Source: Didymodactylos carnosus (lineage: Eukaryota > Rotifera > Eurotatoria > Philodinida > Philodinidae). From it: DNA of 22,228 nt. Made by a program: the position numbers and the translations under genes. Shown piece by piece: positions 9,581 to 19,532 of the stretch. The DNA is taken from the NCBI GenBank assembly GCA_905250885.1, contig CAJNOQ010002895.1, positions 1 to 22,228 of the forward strand. Reading direction: 5' to 3'. The notes under the pieces were generated by a model, which made no database searches, was not told where the DNA came from, and worked only from the letters and a program-made list of their open reading frames with translations. Positions within the stretch are counted from its first letter, which is position 1, and each line of letters opens with the position of its first letter.

Positions 9581-10756
9581 CTCCGCATCAGAGCCCGAAA
9601 CGAAGCGAAGCTTCGTCGAGGCGCCTCGCTTCGCTTCGTCTGAGACGAAGCGAGGCGAAGCGAGGCCAGGTTTTTGGAAAGTAGGACGAGGCGAGGCGAG
9701 GCGAGGCAGAGATTAGACGAGGCGAAGCGAAGCGATTTGAAAAGTGCTGCCTCGATTTTTTTTAGTCATTTTCTTTTTTAGGATATCCTTAACCTTTTGA
9801 TAAATTTCATGAATTTTTGTCTCAATAAATGTGTTTCCGTGTACGTGACTCTTTGTGCGTGTCTTCGTGTCACATGCGCATAGAATGTTGTTTAAACTGA
9901 TTATTCTCAGCAAAATATATTCGCTACTCTTCGTGTCAAATATAGCAGGAGAAGTATGTGCCCCTGATTTTTGTTCTCATGAGCAGACACAGGCTTTCGA
10001 ACGCTGCTTCTTAGAGTTCTTTTTTCAAACTAATCAGTCTCCCATGCAAGTTATTAAGACTGTAGAGAGATATTTTCACTGTAGAACTTTCGAAGCAGAT
10101 ATAAGGGATTTGAGAATAATAGTCTCTGAAGGTGAATACCTAAAATCAATGCCACCTGCATTTAAACGAAATCTTTTGTCATGTACACCAATAAGCATTC
10201 GGAACGCTTTTGGCAAGCAATAAAGCATTCGCAAATCGAGAAAACTTCGAGTTTGGTGATCGCGAAAACACTCATTCTGCATGTTTGAGCATGATGGTGA
10301 AAGAAAAAGTTTTAGCTGTAGACGAGAGCACCGTGCAATTATTTCATAGTAGAAAAATACTGCAGTGATCGATCTTGGTTGATTAAGTGCTTATACCAAT
10401 TGTAGCTGTCCAGTAAGTCTATCTAGTTAGTAAAAAACAGAATTTCTTAAACTATTCTACCAAAATAATGATTTTCAAGTTTTTCCTTGCATCCAAAATT
10501 GATGAAAGCTATCTCACTTGATCGTGAAATAATATTAGGGGAGTATCACGACAGCATACTGTCAAAAATGCTGAAAAATACCTTGAACTTGATGAACGCT
10601 ACTTGATCACGAAGATCCGAGGCGAGGCGAAGCGAAGCGATTCTGAAGTTCGACGAAGCGAGGCGAGGCGAAGCCAGATTCTGAAAATTAGGACGAGGCG
10701 AGGCGAAGCGAAGCGATTCCGCCAAAACTTGCCTCGTTTCGGGCTCTGCTCCGCAT
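9581..10756. mobile_element. Non-autonomous hAT-type transposon, 1160 bp, target duplication CTCCGCAT
   Basis: CTCCGCAT stands at 9581-9588 and 10749-10756. The element 9589-10748 starts CAGAGCCCGAAACGAAGC and its reversed end starts CAGAGCCCGAAACGAGGC, 17 of 18 identical. The CA-starting ends and the 8-bp duplication with T at position 2 and A at position 7 are hAT features. Both subterminal zones (about 9601-9735 and 10618-10730) are packed with GAAGC/GAGGC units, as expected for transposase-binding arrays. The interior is far too short for a hAT transposase and none is visible. It carries an ORF at 9885-10223. It sits 50 nt downstream of the stop of the F-box gene at 10806. The perfect duplication indicates a fairly recent insertion. 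Confidence 0.9.
9885..10223 (+). CDS. Small secreted cysteine-containing protein carried inside the hAT-type element
   Basis: An ATG opens 112 codons. Residues 1-22 (MLFKLIILSKIYSLLFVSNI, then AG) look like a signal peptide with cleavage near 22. The mature part is about 90 residues with cysteines at 25, 30, 41, 66 and 100 and mixed helical-looking segments ('QAFERCFLEFFF', 'MQVIKTVERYFHC'). An AATAAA overlaps the stop codon (10219-10224), so a compact transcription unit is possible. I do not recognise the family. It is not a hAT transposase, BED finger or dimerisation domain. It may be a host gene captured by the element. The odd number of cysteines may mean a missing exon. Whether it is expressed is unknown. 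Confidence 0.5.
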   Translation: MLFKLIILSKIYSLLFVSNIAGEVCAPDFCSHEQTQAFERCFLEFFFQTNQSPMQVIKTVERYFHCRTFEADIRDLRIIVSEGEYLKSMPPAFKRNLLSCTPISIRNAFGKQ

Positions 10757-10805
10757 GTCTAGATTAGACCCGATCGAGTCAGTTTAGTCTTCGCAATGGA
10801 AAAAA

Positions 10806-12560
10806 TTAGGATTGAATAGTAATGTTTCCATAAGAATACTTCGTGATAGTCCATCTTGATGATAAACATTCTTGCAAAGCGTGGATGATCTCCTTTTGAT
10901 GAAGTTCATAATAAGGACCATTTTCAAATTGAATATGAACTGTTCGAAGTTTACCCATCATCGACGTCAAGACCAAAATACAGAAGAGTTCTTCGGCTTG
11001 AATATTTAAGACTCGACATTGCCTTCCTAATGGGGAGCGACCTAATTCCACACATTGTGCAGGATTGTAAGAATATCGCCGATCAAATTCACCATACGGG
11101 TTAACATTCAAGCGATAAATCGAAGAACTCTCGAGAGAATAAGGTGGCACTGTCGTCGTTGTCCACGAACTGAATGAAAGTGACTTGAGATCAGGTGAAC
11201 AATCAAGGATTTCTTGTAAGTCGAGTTCAGAATCGGCTGGAAGATTGTCGATGGTGAGTGAACGTAAGTTGGAGAATGTCGGAATGACGAACCGAGATCG
11301 AGAATCGAGTGGAAGTCCAACAGAGAGGCTTTCAATGTTCATCAATTGCACTCGAGACATCACTCGATCATTGAACATCCACGGTTCATAACCGATCTGT
11401 CGAACGGAATCATACGAGAACGACAGATCAGCTGGACACGTCGATTCTGTCTGTAAATGTGAAATGTTGACAGGAATGAGATAACCATGAAATGCGTAGG
11501 GCAATGAATACAAACAAATTGAAAGATGTTCCCTGCAGAGTCCCCAACGAGCACGAAAATACCATTGACGATCGATCCAAAATGAAGTTCGATACGTCGA
11601 GAAATAGTCGTTGAATTGCTCTTGAGGATTTTCATTCCGACGGAAAGTGAAACGCATCTTCAATTGAAAGACTTTTAATTGAGGAAAAGACTTGACTAAG
11701 AGTTGTTTCCAGTGATGTCCATCTGATTTGATCAAGTGCGATGTTTCTATTTTCAGATGAGTGACATTCGGCAAGAAGTGAGCGAGATTCGTCAGCAGAC
11801 GTCCAGAACGGACGCCAATGAGAAACGCTTTTTTCACCGAAAGATGCGGGGACGACGGAATGAATTCTTCCAGAACAGGAAGATCATCTTCCTCGTAGGT
11901 GTCTAATTTGACCTGAAATCGTCGTAATCGAGGGTTCTTCGCGAATAAAGGAGCAAAATGATTCGAAGACCAGCGTTGTTGCAAGATCGTCAAACATTGT
12001 AACGATGACGAGACGCATGTCGGAAGTGAGAACCATGACTCGCCACGAAATCGACAATCCCAATAGAGATGAGTCAGTTGTGGAAGAGTCCAAATTTGAT
12101 TGATCACTCCTTGAAAATCGCTGCTCTGCACATGAAAGAGTGAACAATCGAGAAATTTCAAATGTGTCAAATCACGAAGGCAATGTAAACTGATGAAGAA
12201 ATGTTGTGTTATCTTCGTATCGGAACCTAATTTGTGCAACGTTAAAGAACGAAGGTTGGTGAATTCACCCAATCTCACATCCATTGAGACCAGACGAGAA
12301 CATTGACATGGCGTTTCTTCATCGTCAGACAGCCGAAGATAAATCGTTCGAGTTTTGATCAATAAAAGATATGGGTTGTAGAAATTATCGAAATCTTTTT
12401 GTAAGATCGAACGAAAATCCAGACGAAGCGTTCGACAAAACTCGAACAAGAGAGAATAGAAACGACGATTCAAAGGAAAAAACGAAGGAAGAAGATCAAC
12501 AGCATTGAAATACTCGAATAAATCGAGGAAGAATTCGTTCGGCAACGATTCCAATGTCAT
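10806..12560 (-). CDS. F-box / leucine-rich-repeat-like protein (copy 2)
   Basis: This is a second uninterrupted 584-codon frame, equal in length to the gene at 7244-8998. The F-box-like start is 'LESLPNEFFLDLFEYF' followed by 'NRRFYSLLFEFCRTLRLDF'. Leucine-rich units include 'FTNLRSLTLHKLG', 'LPQLTHLYWDC', 'SSLQCLTILQQRW' and 'FSNLRSLTIDNLP', and it ends 'ITIQS'. The most conserved parts against copy 1 are the segment at 80-210 and 'SPLGRQCRVL' near the C-terminus. The role is inferred as for copy 1: a possible substrate adaptor of an SCF-type ubiquitin ligase. A hAT-type element begins 50 nt past the stop codon, so the native 3' end of the mRNA may be displaced. No intron is needed. Confidence 0.85.
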   Translation of the reverse strand: MTLESLPNEFFLDLFEYFNAVDLLPSFFPLNRRFYSLLFEFCRTLRLDFRSILQKDFDNFYNPYLLLIKTRTIYLRLSDDEETPCQCSRLVSMDVRLGEFTNLRSLTLHKLGSDTKITQHFFISLHCLRDLTHLKFLDCSLFHVQSSDFQGVINQIWTLPQLTHLYWDCRFRGESWFSLPTCVSSSLQCLTILQQRWSSNHFAPLFAKNPRLRRFQVKLDTYEEDDLPVLEEFIPSSPHLSVKKAFLIGVRSGRLLTNLAHFLPNVTHLKIETSHLIKSDGHHWKQLLVKSFPQLKVFQLKMRFTFRRNENPQEQFNDYFSTYRTSFWIDRQWYFRARWGLCREHLSICLYSLPYAFHGYLIPVNISHLQTESTCPADLSFSYDSVRQIGYEPWMFNDRVMSRVQLMNIESLSVGLPLDSRSRFVIPTFSNLRSLTIDNLPADSELDLQEILDCSPDLKSLSFSSWTTTTVPPYSLESSSIYRLNVNPYGEFDRRYSYNPAQCVELGRSPLGRQCRVLNIQAEELFCILVLTSMMGKLRTVHIQFENGPYYELHQKEIIHALQECLSSRWTITKYSYGNITIQS

Positions 12561-13253
12561 TCTTGTCTCTGTGAACGTCTAGGAGAAGAAAAAGAGATCG
12601 TCGTCGTCGTCGCAGCAAACAACGTATTTTTCTGAAACGAAAAGAAGAATGACACTCTTCCAACACGAAGGTCAGCAGGCGAACAAAGAAGAAAACGAAC
12701 ACGACGTTCTATTCGACAGACATGTCTCATGTTCACACCTTCGAGACCAATCATAGGTTGAGAACATCATTTCCACAGGGAAAGAGAAACAAACGTGAAG
12801 AGTCTTTTGTTTGATCATCAAAGTGATGTTGATTGTTCTCGTCTCTTGACCAATGAGTGAAAAGAAAGATCTCATTCGAAAAGAGTACACTATTCTCAGA
12901 GAGATTCATTGAATGGAAAAGTGCCCAGTGAGGGAGACTGTGCACTGACGGATCATTGATTCAGTCTGAAGAAAGATCTCTACCCAGTGAACAACAAACA
13001 AGACTAAGCGCAAAGAGAGACACTTGGATTAATCAACAGAAGATCGCAACAACGGAACAGATGAGAACGGAATGATTTCGTTTCTCTTTTTTCAAATCAT
13101 CGAAGATGTTCGATGAGAGAGAACGTGGAAGTGCCCTTGACCACCGTGTTCTGCCGATGATCTTTTCGAGTGATGATGAAGACGAGTTTCTTCGACTTCC
13201 ATTCGAATTCTTTGCCGAAGAGAATGTCTTCAGTCTTATTCTGCTCGATCGCG
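12561..13253. other. 5' flank of F-box copy 2 and spacer
   Basis: The stretch has a short (CGT)n run at about 12598-12614 and the leader block shared with the other F-box gene. Short minus-strand frames here and at 13033-13279 show no domain, and I could not link them to the receptor pseudogene that follows. Confidence 0.35.
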
Positions 13254-16200
13254 TCAGTTGATCTGATGTCGAGATACATGCGATGAAGAAAAACGTGAGA
13301 CTTCCGATCGACAACAGGATTGAATCTTTCGACAAATCATCGACCTGCTCTTGTTTTGCGCCACTCGTCGAGATAGAACGACGAAGGCGAGATGTACAAG
13401 AAGAAGCTCGTCCATTGTGGTCTGAACGAAATCTAGTAGGAAGCAATGAGAAAAGGACGAAGCCAAGTTTCGACAATCGAGAACGAAGGCAGAAATGAAC
13501 AAGGGAAGAGAGAAGAGCTGAGGAAGAAGAGTAATAGATGGTCCAATCGCCAATTCTTGCTTCTCTCGTAGAACATCAAACACTAGACGAAGACGATCTC
13601 GACGTTTGTTCAACGTCGATTCGTTTCTTTGTTCATCGACATCACAGAGACAATTCTAAATCGACAAAGAGTGTCATGTACATACGCTCGATCGAGATGA
13701 GAGAAGTCAACCAATACACCATTCGACTCGATGAGGTAAGAAAGTAATTGAGGGATTTACACAGACCATCGTTCCACCGAGATGATGAGGAGAAGGTCTC
13801 GCTCATACTGGGAATCAGATGCAGAAGACAAATGATTCGGTATTGAACTGACATTGTCCACCGGAATGACACGGAGGAGAGATACAGAAGAAGTCACTCG
13901 ATCGACTCTGATCTCCCTGCAAACAAAGACCACCGGCAAGACAGGACAAACATCGATCGAGATCCTGATCGAAGAGGAAACATTCCATTCTGTTCTGATT
14001 TTCTGCACAGATAGACATCGTCTCGAAAACACAACAAACTCGCATAGGTGATACACAACTGATGATATCGAAGGAGAGATCAACTCCTCCCGGAGAACAT
14101 TAAAATTCAAGTGAAGATTACCGTTGGAGAAGCTCTGAAGATCTGTTGCTCCATTGACAGAAATGCTTTTCTGATGCGATGAGAGAAGAAGAATAGAGAT
14201 TGATAAGAACGATCTCTGCTATCGTTGTCTGATTATCATAGAACTCGATCTTTGTGGCTAGTCTTTGCACGATTTGTTGATGGACAAGGATCAGATCGAG
14301 AGGTGTGGAATGAAGATGAAAGAATTGTATCACAGCACCGGCATGGAGAGAACTCTTGGCGATCGATAGTCTTCTTCTGCACAGTTCTCGCCAGTGAAGT
14401 TCGCCGTGCAAAGACAAACAAGGATTCCGATCAGCGATCGATCTTGTCAGTCGAAGGACTTTGGCCAGACGAAAGACAGGAAGATGATCAAAATAGATCG
14501 GATACCGCCACACCCTCACCCTCATCCCCACCCTCAATTGTTGAACAAGAAGAGAACCAACACTTTGAGAAGAATCGCTGGATCGATGTCTGATCGACTG
14601 AGAAAGATCGAGAGAGAGAACAAGGGACACTCGATTCGTTTGATATTCACACTTGTCACCTCGGTATTGTGGAGGACAGAAACAGACAATCGAGCCATTG
14701 GACAACAGGGCACCAAGACCACGATTGCACCATAAGGGAGACAATGACGATAATGACGATCGTCGATTGTTCAGGGGTGATGTTCTGCCGATGGAATCAG
14801 GCTTGAGAAATGTGACGTTGCCATCAGGTGGATAGCGAGACAATCGCAGAGTGTGTGATGCAGATCTGGCTCGACTTTCTGTCTGCTCCCGATAAGGAAT
14901 AGAATTCCCTTGAGAGAAAGTGAGATAATCACACCCAGAATGGACATTGGAAATACTTCTCGCATCGACCACCTTTGAAAAGTAGCCAATTGAAACACAA
15001 AGCATCTCATGGCGATATCGCTCTCGATGTCAGTTGTGAACGAGAGCACCAATGTTCATCATCCGATCGGCGACATTCAGCGAGATCTTCGTCTTTTTTC
15101 GAGTCGAGATTCCAGAATGTATCGTAATAAGAACGAAAAGGAATGAGAAGCTCTGCACCCCTCTCGTTCTTCCTTGTCGATGTCCACGATTGCTCAATGT
15201 ATTGACGAAGAAGTGAACACTCATCTTTCCATCGATCATTGCAACGCATGTCGGAGATCTTTCGACCTTTGATCCCAAACCACAGTTCATCGAATCGATT
15301 CTCACAATCATCCTGCTCATTTCCTAGTGCCATGACACTCAAACAGGGGGCTTGTTCGATCGAACAACGGAAACGATGACGTTGAACACGAGTGCAACTT
15401 CTCTTGATCTCCACCTCTGTCTGGTTGAGTTCATCGGCTTCATTGAGACAGTTGTCCCATACATCTTTCACCCGAGTGGTGAGCATGCACGGATTCCATT
15501 CGTGGCATCGATCGGTGGACTCGTTCGCGCAATGACGCTGACATCGATTCTCAACAATATCGGAAGAAGAAGTGTTCCGCTGATGACAACGAGAGCAGGC
15601 AAGAGGGAATTCGGACTTCGCGTCCGGTTGTAAAGGAAGAACATGAACGGAGCGATGACTGCACCGCGTGGGTATTGAACCAGTGGCTGATGACATTGTT
15701 GTGCAAGACGATCGCCGTATCCCAATTCCCAGTGATAAGGACAATTGACCTCTTCGCGGAAAGATAGTAGCACATTCCAGGAGATATTCATAGAGGTTTT
15801 CTTCATTGTCATGCACCACTGCTGATGCATCATATGGTCCATTCCAATGGCATCGCCCATTGGGTGTCGTCCAGGACTTGAGGACATTACGCGTTTCACA
15901 CATGAAATACTGATCACGCTGACTACCGCGTGCTGATGAAGCGACTTGTTTCTGCAATGGAAGTGGACCATCAACGCATTGTCCATCACCACACGACCAT
16001 TGATTCGGTAGACAAACACGATCATCGCATTCGTGACTCAGTGCCTCATCGGTGGAGTTCTGATCCTTCTTGAATTGTACTTCATCACTCCAGTCGAGAC
16101 AATCGAATTTTCCATCGAGAAAGAATTCATCCGGAATACACATTCCATTCATACATCGATATTCCTCCTGTTCACATCGATTCATCTCCAACAGATCACA

Positions 16201-16766
16201 ATTCTCTTCATCCACTCCCGACATGCACTGCTGCACTGCATCACAGATCTCTCGCCAATCCAGACACAACGCACCCGAATCACATCCCACTCTTTCATAA
16301 CAAACAACATCACCGTGGTCTTGGACTTTCCAAGAGTTTAAACATCTCATTAGGAGTTGCCCATCTGTAGTCGATATTCATAGTTCTTTCCAAACGATGA
16401 TGAATCAATGCACTCGCACAAATACCCATCCCACTTACCATCATCACCTTCTCGTCGAAAGCGTGCGTATGCTTCGACCGGTTCGATGCTCGAGTTCCAT
16501 CGATGCTGGACGGTGATGTTCTTCAGGGGTAGTCGAGAGAAGCGATGAAGTTGTCCATTTTTGTTGCGACATGCTGTGATGGCATTGTCTCGAGTGAGAT
16601 CGACCGATCGATGTGGACGACGACAATAGAAGAGAGACTGAACAAAAACACAATCATAGAACTCCACCCCGAGACCATCCTTCGTCTCGTGAAGATAGAT
16701 GGTATTCTCCACAAAGGTGTCCCTGATAACGAGGAGAAGAAGGATGCTTCTTGCGAACAGGTTCAT
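13254..16766 (-). pseudogene. Decayed LDLa / EGF / 7-transmembrane receptor gene
   Basis: Reading from 16766 down, there is a signal peptide (MNLFARSILLLLVIRDTF), then 'LYCECIDSSSFGK'-type extracellular sequence. LDL-receptor class A modules follow at about 16050-16285 ('CDSGALCLDWREICD', 'YRCMNGMCIPDEFFLDGKFDC') and 15960-16030 ('WSCGDGQCV'). Next come 'CHEWNPC' and 'IPFRSYYDTFW' segments and an EGF module at 14648-14729 ('VCFCPPQYRGDKC'). A fragment reads 'CLCTANFTGENC', another EGF lies at about 13848-13952, and GPCR TM3 lies at 13662-13766 ('SSRMVYWLTSLISIERMY'). Last is a TM6-like stretch at 13464-13613 ('GPSITLLPQLFSLPLF'). The frame changes near 16357, 15775 and 15590, a TGA stands at 15007-15009, and more shifts occur around 14930 and 14575. 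Between TM3 and TM6 there is too little sequence for TM4-5, and TM1-2 are missing. Such receptors in bdelloids are much longer, so this copy is shrunken and non-functional. Some frame changes could be read errors, but not the missing helices. Confidence 0.8.
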
Positions 16767-16799
16767 CGTCTGTTTCTAAAGATTCACTCGCGGCGATGA

Positions 16800-17983
16800 C
16801 ACTGGCGAGAAAGAGATGATGGTGGAGAAAGAGATTAGAATGTGGTAGTCATGACTTCTTTGGAAGCAAGTCCACCAAATGTGTCTTCATTGATATTTGC
16901 TGTTGTTCGGTGTCAAAGCATTGGTTCTGCTCGTGAGTTTTATCGGTTTTGTCGATGTCAGAATGCAAGAGACAGAGCGATCTTTGTATTGGCACACAGA
17001 GTTGTTGATCGATTATTCTCTGCGGCATGAAAAATATTGAGCTATAGAGATAGGCGCAAAGCAGTTCAATTGGTAGCTGAGAATGATGAAAGAAAAAAAT
17101 ATCGCATCAACTAGTGCGGTCGTCATGGAGGACAATAGGAAACTATGAAGCACGAAAGACAGATTTGAGAACTGCCTTTCTAGATAGTTACAATATTTAA
17201 CTATCGTGGAGAGTGGATAATGGCATTAAGATTCTCTCCGCAGATTATTTACAACGCATGCCCTTTAAATCACCACAATATTGATGCTCACCGAACTTCA
17301 TTTGAAAGTAGTATTCAGTATTTTCTCACCACGTAGCAGTGAGCTATACTGCTTGAATAAAAATTACAACCCAACCTTGAGGTGATACGTTGAGTGGCTA
17401 AGCGATGGATCTCAAATGTTCATTTCGAATGAGCTGACCGCGAAGTGTTGTATGGCGGGTTTTTAATGAAGACCACGGTCACTGAATCAGGATCCGAGAT
17501 ACTATACAATCTATTTTATTCTCTCATATGTTATCAATGAAGATTCCATTTCCTATGGTCATTCTATTGATCGGTATGCTGTTTGTTAAGAAGCAGAGGA
17601 CTCGCGCTTATATACTAAGGTTGAAGAACCATTCAAATATCATGTAAACTAACAGAAGAATGAATTGAACACGGGCGAAGAAAAACTTAGAGAGAAAGCA
17701 TGCAGAAGTCCTAAGATGATAAAAATGAAGTAAAAGCAATGAACACATGATTTGACATTAGAGCACAAATGCAGCGATGAAAGTATATGTGTTTATGTTC
17801 AAGGATTGAGCGAACGGCTTTAATCAGAACATGTGTGTAATTGGTATCGACAGAAAGTTGACATACTGGACCAACACATCTAAAGAACGTAGAAAATAAC
17901 GATAAGAGTCATCGATAGTAAATAAGCAACTCACCCTCAAGATGGAAAAATAGTGTGGATAAATGGTAAGCTGATGTACACCA
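16800..17983. other. No gene seen; possible 3' part of the Helitron
   Basis: No convincing coding frame occurs between the receptor pseudogene start and the end of the Helitron helicase. The stretch may hold the 3' untranslated end of the Helitron, but a CTRR terminus next to a hairpin could not be fixed. Confidence 0.4.
17183..17205. other. Small hairpin
   Basis: GATAGTT and AACTATC form a perfect 7-bp stem with a 9-nt AT-rich loop. On the minus strand CTAG follows directly, recalling a Helitron 3' end. However, the next base is A rather than T and the spacing is short. Treat it as a hairpin only. Confidence 0.3.
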
Positions 17984-18386
17984 TCAAGTGAAATAATGAC
18001 TGTATCGCCGCCTTGTTTTTTCAGAGAGAGTAGACAGTCTCGACAGCTCGCCTATTTGACCCTTCGATGGTTTGATTCGCAATGCACTGATGTCGAAATC
18101 ACGAAGAATGGCGATATCAGCTAGTTGTTTCACACGGGAAAGAGGAACATAGGAAGATGCCACTTCTACCATTCCAGGAGGCATGTTCAAGTCAATGATA
18201 ATCTTCGGTAGTGTTTGACCTTGACTCTTGTGAGTGGTGATTGAATAAGCAGGAACGAGTGGTAGACCTCGTCGCTTCACACTGATGGTGGTCTTCAATT
18301 GCTTAGCACTGAGTGCTTTGAGCACCGAGCCCTTTTCGGGATACAGTTGTTCCAGACTGACGGTGAATGTCTTCTCGACGACAGGA

Positions 18387-18868
18387 ATGGGAATCAGAGC
18401 AAGGACGAAAGTATTTTTACTTTGAAAAGTTGTACTTTTTCGAGTGAAAGTACATGTACGTATACTTGGTGTCGAATACTCGTACGTTTACTTGTACGGA
18501 CTCAAAGAACTTGTGTACTTGGTGGTCATGTACAAGTCCCGTACTTTTTCAAGTACTACGTACAAGTGTAAGAGCAACATGAAAACAGGATTCTCTTGCC
18601 CACCTTCTTTTACCTGTCTTACACCTCAACAATGTGAGAGACAAGAATGTGAATAATATTAATTCAAAATACCACTGATATTGTATGAACTGCGACGAAG
18701 ATCGAAAAGTACTTGAAAATACTTGCAAAAATACTTTTTTTGTACTTGAAGTACACGTACAAGTAGCTGTTCTACACGTAAACGTAAAAGTCCAAGTTCG
18801 TCTACCCCACGTACAAGTGTATTACGTGTACGTGCGATACTTGTACGGATCCTTGCTCTGATGGGAAT
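18387..18868. mobile_element. hAT-like MITE (466 bp) inserted in the Helitron helicase, target duplication ATGGGAAT
   Basis: ATGGGAAT stands at 18387-18394 and 18861-18868. The element 18395-18860 starts CAGAGCAAGGA and ends with its exact inverse (11-bp perfect TIR). The octamer fits the hAT pattern (T at 2, A at 7). On the gene's strand, taking out the element and one octamer joins 'QVIPI' to 'PVVEKTFTVSLEQL' in frame, which confirms the borders independently. The ends are dense in GTAC-centred motifs (GTACTTG, CGTACAAGT), presumably transposase sites. There is no coding capacity beyond chance frames. The ends share CAGAGC with the larger element at 9589-10748 but differ after that, so it is a separate family. 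Confidence 0.92.
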
Positions 18869-19315
18869 GACTTGCGGTTCGAGATCGTCAAACTTGTTCA
18901 TTTTCGACTTGAATATTTCGACCAATGCTTAATGTGCGTTGTGGACGAAGAGTGTATCACTGGTATAGACACTTTCAGTCGAAGCCGAAGTATGTTCCGC
19001 TGTCTCGTCGTAGATCAGTTTGCGGAAGATTCCGGGAGTGCCATTCGAAAGACCAAGTTCACACGCAATGTTTTCTTGTAACAAAACAGGCATGCCAGGA
19101 ACGAGTGGCAGATAACCAGGAATATGGTCAGTCTTGTTATCAGGCAGAGCAAGTAGACGTTTGCTCAGATCGAGAAGATCTATTTCTTTTTTCGTGTTGA
19201 TCTTATCTTGAGCGATAACCACCGTTGGCGCTTGACCGAGTTGATAGGCTTTATTGATGACTGCTCGATTGTTCAACTCGGTCCGTAACTCATTACGATA
19301 CACGAGGATTGGAGC

Positions 19316-19532
19316 CTAAAATAGAATAATTTATTATCATTATCGATTTCGGATACATAGTTTAGAGTTATTTCTACTCGAAAGAGATTGCTATCACAGT
19401 TTCTGTAAATTTGAAAACGACTAGGAGCTTCGAAGAGATGGAGATATGCCTTCTCTATCAATTTCCTTTGATAAAATCTGCTCATAAGACTTTGTCTGTT
19501 TTGTCAAACCGCGAGTTCCATCAGTCTCCTAC
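19316..19532 (-). other. 217-nt intron of the Helitron gene
   Basis: Donor GAG|GTAGGA and acceptor CTATTTTAG|GCT flank it. Removal joins 'NDSPWNE' to 'APILVYRNELRTELNNRAV' in phase 0, which is the expected helicase continuation. The 70-codon frame at 19273-19485 lies mostly within this intron and is not a gene. Confidence 0.75.

Noticed and set aside
9713-9913. Minus-strand 66-codon frame in the hAT-type element
   Set aside because: It starts antisense to the cargo ORF and runs into the subterminal repeats; no transposase signature.
13033-13476. 147-codon minus-strand frame
   Set aside because: Low-complexity Ser-rich product overlapping the TM6-like receptor frame; a shadow frame.
17183-17205. 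Hairpin followed by CTAG as the Helitron 3' end
   Set aside because: CTAG overlaps the stem and is followed by A, not T. The end cannot be fixed without other copies.
17385-17470. tRNA-like stretch (GAGTGGCTAAGCGATGGA)
   Set aside because: It resembles the D-arm and anticodon start of serine tRNA, but no acceptor stem or T-arm pairs and the B-box is poor. At most a decayed SINE fragment.
19273-19485. 70-codon frame with protein-like composition
   Set aside because: It lies almost entirely within the 217-nt intron of the Helitron gene and matches no helicase motif.
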